19,053 bases of DNA from CAYQUC01 sp048061315 (GTDB taxonomy: Bacteria; Pseudomonadota; Gammaproteobacteria; UBA6429; Thiohalophilaceae), in the NCBI GenBank assembly GCA_048061315.1, contig JBGMRJ010000058.1, forward strand, positions 1 to 19,053. Direction: 5' to 3'. This document shows, one piece after another, positions 13,666 to 19,053 of this stretch. The notes beneath the pieces were generated by a model. That model made no database searches and was not told the DNA's origin. It was given only the letters and a program-made list of their open reading frames with translations. Each line of letters starts with the position of its first letter. The first letter of the stretch is position 1. A program made the position numbers and the translations under genes.

Positions 13666-16473
13666 ATGCTCAGGGTTCGAGATTTTCGTTGTATTTTTCA
13701 ATTGGTATTAATCGCATTTGTGGTTTTTGGTATTGTATCTAAAACTGCAATTGCTGCATCATTTACTCAAGGCAATATTCTGATTCACACTAAAGGTAGG
13801 ATTTATGAATATTCATTAAGTGGTGTTCGAATACAACGAGTTAGTGTACCAACATTAAACTTTCCTCAAAACGGAATCACAGTAGTTCCAAATAATCGCG
13901 CCGTGATTAATGATGTTAATAAATTACATATTTATGATTCGAATAATAATTTATGGTCGTCAATATCGTCATCAGGTGTTGATGCAGGATTAAATACCGG
14001 CGATGGTAAAATTGCAGCATATTGCAATTCTGTCTTTAGCGGAGATAGTTTAGGCAGTGCTAAAGGTATTATTCGCTATGATTTATTACAACAAAATTTT
14101 GTTCGAAATCAAAATTATGTTGCCAGTAATATTTCTATTGGGCTCGATGGATATTTTTACATTGATAATAATAAATTTGATCCAGTAACATTAGATATTC
14201 GTGGTGCTGCAAAATTTTTATCACCACCGGGTAATATTATTGATCGTGTCGCGAATAAAGCTGGAACTCAATTCGTTATTTCAAGTTCACCTTATCATGC
14301 GATTTATCGGGTATCTAAATCTGGTGTTCGTGAAGCTGTTTTGTATTCAGGTTACTATAAAGTAAAAAATCTGATTGATATCGATATTAGTGATACTGGA
14401 AAAATTGTGGTTGGTAATAAAGACGGCCAGGTTCTAATTACCGATGAAAATTTTAAGTCATTACGAATAATTGATTTAAGCAGTGATGAAAATTCAACTC
14501 CTGCCTACGTCGCTTTTGTTTCGACGGTCCAAGGCTTTGATATAAACAAGCTTGCTTCTACCGAATTAAATATTAATTTTTTAAACTCGGAGATTTGTAC
14601 AAAATTACAAGCGGGTAAAATAGCTAAAAATGTGAATCGATTTTCTGCAAAAGTGACTCAATCTGAAATTATAAACTATTATGCAACCTTAGGAATGGAT
14701 ACCTCAGTTATTGTAGATGCACCAAACTCAACAGCGAATTATTATAGTATAGATATAGTAAACCCTGATTTAGGGCGAAGTTTATTAGTAACTATACCAC
14801 TCGATAAAACACTTCAAGCATCATCTAAGATAACACGATTAATTATGCCGCAAGGATGGTCTGATTTTATCGTAAATGTGGGTAATTCAGTTTCTAGTAC
14901 GAAAAAAGTGAATGGTGTATGTCCACAACCGGGAGATAACGTTTATACCCCCGGACTAACGGTAAATAATTCATGTCTGCAATTGCAAATTGAGGATGGT
15001 GGTCCAAATGATGCAAATGCCATACAAAATAAATTTGTTCAGTTAATCGTGGGCATTACCAATGTGAGCGATACTGATGGCGATGGTGTACCTGATTCAC
15101 TTGATGCTTTTCCACTGGACTCTTCAGAAACCAAAGACAGCGATGGTGATGGAGTGGGCGATAATAGTGATGCATTTCCTTTAGATCCGACAGAAACCAA
15201 AGACAGNNNNNNNNNNNNNNNNNNNNNNNNNNNNNNNNNNNNNNNNNNNNNNNNNNNNNNNNNNNNNNNNNNNNNNNNNNNNNNNNNNNNNNNNNNNNNN
15301 NNNNNNTTTCCTTTAGATCCGACAGAAACCAAAGACAGTGATGGTGATGGTATTGGCGATAATCAGGATGCATTTCCACAGGATCCAAACAGGACTATAG
15401 ACGTTGACACTGATGGCGATGGCATTCCTGATAGTAAAGATGCATTCCCCTTAAATCCAGCTGAATCTAAAGATAGCGATGGTGATGGAGTGGGCGATAA
15501 TAGTGATGCATTTCCTTTAGATCCGACAGAAACCAAAGATAGCGATGGTGATGGTGTTGGTGATAACAAGGATGCATTTCCGTTAGATCCCACTGAAACT
15601 AAAGATACTGATGGTGATGGTGTCGGCGATAATAAAGATCAATACCCAAATGATTCGTCACGTTCAGTAATTACCTTATCAAGTTATTATCCACAGAATA
15701 AAAATAATAGTTGGTTGTATAACACATCAAATGAGGAGGCTTTTTTTACCAATACTAAAATGATTAATAAAATTAGTATTCGGCCGTTACAATTAACCGC
15801 TGACCTTCGTTTGTATTTACGATCGAGCAGTAGTGGTCTTGGTATTAGTGGCGTTAAGGTCGATGGACTTGATACATTATCCGCTACCGGCATTATTTCA
15901 ACTGATATCTTTTTTGATAACGAGATTCCCCTGTTATATTCGGGAATGGTCACCGGAAAACTAAATAATACTTCAGACCGTGGTCAGATTAATATTCAAC
16001 CTTCAGTTGGTTATAGGGCAATGACCTATCAGGTTGACTCACGGTATATTGGACTCGAAACTGTCTTAGTGCCTTACGGCAGTTTTAGGGCTCACCGGGT
16101 CACACTTACCATAAGCGCAATAACCACAGCAGATGTAAATAAAGCACCATTAAACGTTACGTTATCTATAGGGCTATGGTTTGGGCTGGATACCGGCATA
16201 ATTAAATACCAGGTGATAAGTAAACAAGTGCAAAATGGTGTTGTAACAGATGTGATAAGAGCTAATATGGAATCCAATCTAGTTACTGCTAAGGTTCAAT
16301 ATGATAGTGTGAACCAAGGTGACCAGTTACCCCGAACCTCGATAAAAGCTGGTGGCGGTGCGAGTTGTTCTTTAAATAACGGTGCGGATTTTGATCCGGT
16401 TTTCTACTTATTGTTATTTATCGCATTTAGTTATTTTTATCAGCAAAAAAAATCTCAAAAACCAATAAAATAA
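13666..16473 (+). CDS. Secreted, calcium-binding thrombospondin type 3 repeat protein with C-terminal sorting tail
   Basis: At least 935 codons, gapped. Residues 1-30 form a signal peptide (hydrophobic core LVLIAFVVFGIV, likely cleavage after AIA). About 31-290 is beta-rich and looks like a propeller (recurrent IYEYSLSG, GKIVVGNKDGQVLITDE). About 295-465 ends in CLQLQIEDGGPNDAN, similar to the choice-of-anchor U domain. From 469 to about 667 run 22-residue TSP3-type repeats with DxDGDGxxD calcium loops and DAFPLDPTETKD linkers. About 670-890 is another beta domain (LVPYGSFRAHRVTL, LWFGLDTGIIKYQ). The end is GGGASCSL, a hydrophobic helix and QQKKSQKP, a tripartite anchor resembling GlyGly-/JDVT-type CTERM signals. 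Export and surface sorting are inferred; ligand and biological role are unknown. It is not functionally linked to the divergent B12 operon in any way I can see. Confidence 0.85.
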   Translation: MLRVRDFRCIFQLVLIAFVVFGIVSKTAIAASFTQGNILIHTKGRIYEYSLSGVRIQRVSVPTLNFPQNGITVVPNNRAVINDVNKLHIYDSNNNLWSSISSSGVDAGLNTGDGKIAAYCNSVFSGDSLGSAKGIIRYDLLQQNFVRNQNYVASNISIGLDGYFYIDNNKFDPVTLDIRGAAKFLSPPGNIIDRVANKAGTQFVISSSPYHAIYRVSKSGVREAVLYSGYYKVKNLIDIDISDTGKIVVGNKDGQVLITDENFKSLRIIDLSSDENSTPAYVAFVSTVQGFDINKLASTELNINFLNSEICTKLQAGKIAKNVNRFSAKVTQSEIINYYATLGMDTSVIVDAPNSTANYYSIDIVNPDLGRSLLVTIPLDKTLQASSKITRLIMPQGWSDFIVNVGNSVSSTKKVNGVCPQPGDNVYTPGLTVNNSCLQLQIEDGGPNDANAIQNKFVQLIVGITNVSDTDGDGVPDSLDAFPLDSSETKDSDGDGVGDNSDAFPLDPTETKDXXXXXXXXXXXXXXXXXXXXXXXXXXXXXXXXXXFPLDPTETKDSDGDGIGDNQDAFPQDPNRTIDVDTDGDGIPDSKDAFPLNPAESKDSDGDGVGDNSDAFPLDPTETKDSDGDGVGDNKDAFPLDPTETKDTDGDGVGDNKDQYPNDSSRSVITLSSYYPQNKNNSWLYNTSNEEAFFTNTKMINKISIRPLQLTADLRLYLRSSSSGLGISGVKVDGLDTLSATGIISTDIFFDNEIPLLYSGMVTGKLNNTSDRGQINIQPSVGYRAMTYQVDSRYIGLETVLVPYGSFRAHRVTLTISAITTADVNKAPLNVTLSIGLWFGLDTGIIKYQVISKQVQNGVVTDVIRANMESNLVTAKVQYDSVNQGDQLPRTSIKAGGGASCSLNNGADFDPVFYLLLFIAFSYFYQQKKSQKPIK
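15070..15666 (+). repeat. Tandem 66-nt coding repeats (TSP3, 22 aa per unit)
   Basis: In-frame units begin at 15070, 15136, 15202 (cut by the gap), 15334, 15406 (after a two-codon D-V insertion), 15472, 15538 and 15604. The unit at 15136 and the one at 15472 are almost identical at DNA level, differing at the first codon (gac/gat). The bases on the two sides of the gap also repeat each other (tttcctttagatccgacag and onward). The number of units is unknown because of the gap. Confidence 0.93.
15207..15306. other. Assembly gap (100 N) inside the TSP3 repeat array
   Basis: The gap is flanked by identical repeat sequence, so it is probably caused by repeat collapse. 100 nt equals the 34 nt left of the interrupted unit plus one 66-nt unit, so the frame is kept. 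That looks accidental, because the other two gaps have the same length. Confidence 0.95.
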
Positions 16474-16526
16474 ATTAATCAATTTTATAACGTGCTGTTT
16501 AATATTATTTTTGTTAATCTCTTATT

Positions 16527-17891
16527 GTGGCAAAAATCAAAAAAAATTATCATTGCACTGAATGTGGTGCTGAATCATCTAAATGGGCAGGGCAGTGTGG
16601 TGATTGTGGCACCTGGAATTCTTTAACTGAAGTTGCCAGCTCTATTCCAATGAGCAAAGGTGGTCGGCAAGCAAGTGGTTATTCGGGTTCAAAATCTCAA
16701 AATGTTCAATATTTAAAAGATATTATTCCTAACGAACAATCGCGTATCACTACCGGAATTAGTGAATTTGATCGGGTTTTGGGCGGTGGTCTGGTTGCCG
16801 GTTCAGTCGTTTTACTCGGTGGTAATCCGGGTATTGGTAAATCAACGTTGCTGGTTCAGGCTCTAGCTCATCTGCAATTATCATTAAAAACGCTTTATGT
16901 CACTGGAGAAGAATCATTAGAGCAAGTGAGCTTAAGAGCTCATCGTTTAGATTTGGATTTAGGTGAACAATTACTGTTAAGCGAAACACACCTCGAAACG
17001 ATCTTAACGGTATCGCAAAAAGAAAACCCCGGCGTTATTGTTATCGATTCTATACAAACGATGTTTAGTGCTGATATTCAATCAGCTCCCGGATCCGTTT
17101 CTCAAATTCGAGAATGTACTGCTCAATTAGTTCGATATGCAAAACAAACTAAAACAACTTTGTTTTTAGTCGGGCATGTTACTAAAGAAGGCACATTGGC
17201 CGGGCCGAGAGTTTTGGAACATATGGTTGATACAGTTTTATATTTTGAAGGTGAAAGTGATAATCGCTATCGAGTTGTTCGCGCCTTTAAAAATCGGTTT
17301 GGAGCAGTGAATGAACTTGGTGTGTTTGCAATGGCAGATAAAGGTTTAATTCCGGTAAATAATCCTTCTTCAATTTTTTTGTCACGTCATAGTGAACCTG
17401 TATCGGGTAGTGTGGTAATGGTCACCATTGAAGGCAGCCGACCAATGCTGGTAGAAGTGCAAGCACTCGTTGATGAAAGTCATTTATCAAATCCAAGGCG
17501 GGTAACGGTTGGCATCGATAATAATAGAATCGCAATGTTGCTAGCGATATTAAATCGTCACGCTGGCATTGCTAGTTATGATCAGGATGTTTTTATTAAT
17601 GTTGTCGGTGGTGTTCGTGTTACTGAAACGGGCGCTGATTTAGCTGTGATTATGGCCATCATTTCGAGTTTACGTAATAAAGTAATACCACAGGATACCG
17701 TTATCTTTGGTGAAGTTGGTTTATCCGGTGAAATTCGACCCGTAACCAGTGGCCAGGAAAGATTACACGAAGCAGTGAAGCATGGTTATAAAAGGGCTAT
17801 TATTCCAAAAGCAAACTCACCAAAACAAAAAATTGCGGGACTTGAAATTATCGCCGTAAATCGGCTTGAGGAAGCAACTATCTTTGATTGA
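16527..17891 (+). CDS. radA: DNA repair protein RadA (Sms)
   Basis: RecA-like ATPase that helps branch migration and processing of recombination intermediates. The 454-aa length is standard. An N-terminal zinc finger has Cys10, Cys13, Cys24 and Cys27 (HCTECG...GQCGDCGTW). Walker A GGNPGIGKST is at 98-107, Walker B IVIDSIQ at 171-177, the RadA-specific KNRFG at 255-259, and a Lon-protease-like C-terminal domain includes TETGADLAVIMAI and GEVGLSGEIRPV. The start is a GTG giving MAKIKKNYHC, which matches the family's usual MAKxK..Y.C start; no good Shine-Dalgarno precedes it. It begins 53 nt after the secreted-protein gene on the same strand and converges with the PilZ gene, 17 nt apart. A normal housekeeping gene with all key residues present. 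Confidence 0.97.
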   Translation: MAKIKKNYHCTECGAESSKWAGQCGDCGTWNSLTEVASSIPMSKGGRQASGYSGSKSQNVQYLKDIIPNEQSRITTGISEFDRVLGGGLVAGSVVLLGGNPGIGKSTLLVQALAHLQLSLKTLYVTGEESLEQVSLRAHRLDLDLGEQLLLSETHLETILTVSQKENPGVIVIDSIQTMFSADIQSAPGSVSQIRECTAQLVRYAKQTKTTLFLVGHVTKEGTLAGPRVLEHMVDTVLYFEGESDNRYRVVRAFKNRFGAVNELGVFAMADKGLIPVNNPSSIFLSRHSEPVSGSVVMVTIEGSRPMLVEVQALVDESHLSNPRRVTVGIDNNRIAMLLAILNRHAGIASYDQDVFINVVGGVRVTETGADLAVIMAIISSLRNKVIPQDTVIFGEVGLSGEIRPVTSGQERLHEAVKHGYKRAIIPKANSPKQKIAGLEIIAVNRLEEATIFD

Positions 17892-17908
17892 ATGTAAATA
17901 ATTATTAT

Positions 17909-18295
17909 TTAGTCATTAACATGCAGTAGTTCACTAAATTCCCGTTCAAGTATTTCTTCATCGCCTAAATTTAATTCTACCAACCGTCTTAAATGGGTTA
18001 CGCTATCGAGATCGATATGTTGGCAGGAAAATCCTAATGAATGTGATTCAATGTGAACTGTTCGAGCTTCCATAGTAATGTTGCTGTCTTTACCTAAAAA
18101 TAAATCGATGAGATATATCTCACCAACAATACCATTCCAATTCGCTGGTGCAGAAATTAATGCGCCGTGCAGACTGATATCAATTAAATTACATTTCCAT
18201 GTTTGACTATTATCAGGTCTTGAAAGTGTAACCGGAATAGAAAATTGTATTCGACTGAAATGCCGTGATTCTGTGCTTTGGTGTTGGGGCTTCAT
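17909..18295 (-). CDS. Single-domain PilZ protein, putative c-di-GMP receptor
   Basis: At 128 aa it is almost entirely one PilZ domain. Both ligand motifs are present: RHFSR (11-15, the RxxxR motif) and DISLHG (39-44, the D/NxSxxG motif), separated by the usual beta strand (IPVTL). The rest matches the common layout, with LGFSCQHIDLDSVTHLRRLVELNLGD toward the end and an acidic C-terminal helix. Intact motifs suggest that it binds cyclic di-GMP; the effector it controls (motility, polysaccharide, pili) cannot be told from sequence. Its ATG lies 3 nt after the stop of the FHA gene, so the two are likely co-transcribed. It may act on its own or with the FHA protein as partner; that is inference. 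Confidence 0.9.
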   Translation of the reverse strand: MKPQHQSTESRHFSRIQFSIPVTLSRPDNSQTWKCNLIDISLHGALISAPANWNGIVGEIYLIDLFLGKDSNITMEARTVHIESHSLGFSCQHIDLDSVTHLRRLVELNLGDEEILEREFSELLHVND

Positions 18296-18298
18296 GAG

Positions 18299-18943
18299 TT
18301 ATTCCAGATAAAATTGCATTTTAATATTTCCAATTTGGATTAAATCACCTTCGTTTAACTGGTGGCTTTGTGAGCCAATGACATTGTCTCCAACTTTTGG
18401 TGGTGATTTGCCTTCCAGATGGGAGATAAAATAGCCATCGTCACGACGTGCAATTACTACCATTGCAACGCCGGGTTTTCCTAAATTAGTAACCGGACGG
18501 TTTAATTGTAGCGTTTGTCCTAAATTTTGCCCAGATAGTATTTGCACCCAGGCATTTTGAGGTTGGCCTGCTGGTTCCGGTTCTTCAGTTAAGTCCTCTA
18601 CTTCGATTGCCGGTAAACTTGCGGAGCTTTCGTGCAACAGTTCTTCCTCAGTAAGCTCTTGATAATTATAAAGTAATATATGTTTTCCTACTCTGATGAG
18701 ATCACCATCCTGGAGTGGACGGCTGGTTATTTTCTCCTGATTGACGAAAGTGCCGGATTCGGATTCACAGTCAATAAGTGTTGATAGTTGTGCACTAGTC
18801 GAAATTTTTGCATGGTTCTCATCAAGAGCGAGGCTGTCAATAAAAACGGTACAATCACGGTCGTGACCAATCATCATGTCTCCTTCAATGATTGGAAATG
18901 TTTTTAGTGTTCTACCTTTAAATTGCAAGGTTAATTTCGACAA
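18299..18943 (-). CDS. Protein with two FHA domains
   Basis: A 214-aa cytoplasmic protein; no signal peptide or membrane helix. Residues about 1-95 are an FHA domain (phosphothreonine-peptide binding): MMIGHDRDCTVFIDS (23-37), DENHAKI (41-47) and ESGTFVNQEKI. The usual GR and SR/SxxH positions read GH and ENH, so binding may be altered. An acidic, proline-containing linker (about 105-128) leads to a second, more degenerate FHA-like half ending HQLNEGDLIQIGNIKMQFYL, without the SxNGT motif. The start is TTG at 18943, chosen because AGGAG lies 7 nt upstream (18951-18955) and the FHA fold starts immediately after it. A TATAAT-like box occurs in the AT-rich 110 nt upstream, but no matching -35 was found. 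Confidence 0.88.
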   Translation of the reverse strand: MSKLTLQFKGRTLKTFPIIEGDMMIGHDRDCTVFIDSLALDENHAKISTSAQLSTLIDCESESGTFVNQEKITSRPLQDGDLIRVGKHILLYNYQELTEEELLHESSASLPAIEVEDLTEEPEPAGQPQNAWVQILSGQNLGQTLQLNRPVTNLGKPGVAMVVIARRDDGYFISHLEGKSPPKVGDNVIGSQSHQLNEGDLIQIGNIKMQFYLE

Positions 18944-18950
18944 CTCTAAG

Positions 18951-18955
18951 CTCCT
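18951..18955 (-). promoter_or_regulatory. Ribosome-binding site that decides the TTG start of the FHA gene
   Basis: The minus strand reads AGGAG, then 7 nt, then TTG. No ATG or GTG in the frame nearby offers an equal site, and the FHA domain begins directly at this TTG. This supports the unusual start codon. Confidence 0.7.
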
Positions 18956-19053
18956 GATATTTATTATAATTATTATAAATTATAGACACTAATTTTTAAT
19001 TTTACATACGATACCTATGCAAAATGACATAATTGCCTACAGAGTTTAACGGT

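Noticed and set aside
15039..15593. Minus-strand Ser/Pro-rich frames across the repeat array
   Set aside because: They are periodic shadows of the 66-nt TSP3 repeats read on the other strand.
15070..15666. CRISPR-like regular repeats
   Set aside because: The units are contiguous, in frame and encode calcium-binding motifs; there are no spacers.
17895..17911. Perfect AT-only palindrome TAAATAATTATTATTTA between the convergent radA and pilZ genes
   Set aside because: It could be a weak bidirectional terminator, but the stem has no G-C pair and one-base loop geometry; AT-rich chance is as likely, so it is not listed as a terminator.

Overview
The window reads as a piece of a draft, low-GC (roughly 40% by eye) gammaproteobacterial genome, probably an aerobe or facultative aerobe. 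The basis is the type of RadA, the CbtAB/BluB gene set, the PilZ and FHA proteins, and a Gly/Cys C-terminal sorting tail of a kind common in marine and sulfur-oxidising Gammaproteobacteria. The species cannot be named from sequence alone. Three runs of exactly 100 N (7803-7902, 11156-11255, 15207-15306) are scaffold placeholders, and each interrupts a gene or its edge.

Positions 1-13450, minus strand: one long, tightly packed cobalamin (vitamin B12) operon. It is read leftwards from a promoter near 13420-13449 through a B12-box cobalamin riboswitch (about 13250-13400). Order from the promoter: cbtB, cbtA (cobalt uptake); cobO (corrinoid adenosyltransferase); cobB/cbiA (a,c-amidation, gapped); cobM/cbiF; cbiX (cobaltochelatase with Fe-S motif and His tail); cobH/cbiC; gap; cbiD; cobL (CbiE-CbiT fusion); cobI/cbiL; cbiG N-terminal part; cobE (the detached CbiG C-terminal domain); cobJ/cbiH fused to a HutX/ChuX-like heme-carrier domain; a thioredoxin-fold [2Fe-2S] ferredoxin; bluB; cbiB. 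Many neighbours overlap by 4 nt (ATGA), which implies translational coupling. CbiX, CbiD and CbiG mark the early-cobalt-insertion ('anaerobic') ring route, while BluB makes the lower ligand with O2. The precorrin-6A reductase (CbiJ/CobK) is not visible. The late nucleotide-loop genes and cbiP/cobQ are not visible either and may lie beyond the left edge.

Positions 13450-16473, plus strand: a 215-nt divergent intergenic region, then a large secreted protein. It has a signal peptide, a propeller-like N-terminal region, a choice-of-anchor-like segment, a tandem 22-residue (66-nt) calcium-binding thrombospondin type 3 repeat array broken by an assembly gap, a beta-rich domain, and a C-terminal GGG..C/transmembrane/basic sorting tail.

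Positions 16527-18943: radA (DNA recombination/repair, plus strand) converges on a minus-strand pair, a two-FHA-domain protein followed 3 nt later by a single-domain PilZ (c-di-GMP receptor) protein.

The most unusual items are the CobJ-HutX/ChuX-like fusion, the split cbiG, a riboswitch leader that can be drawn as alternative ribosome-site-masking pairings, a non-coding repeat-like tract beside the cbiD gap, and near-identical 66-nt repeats in the secreted protein.
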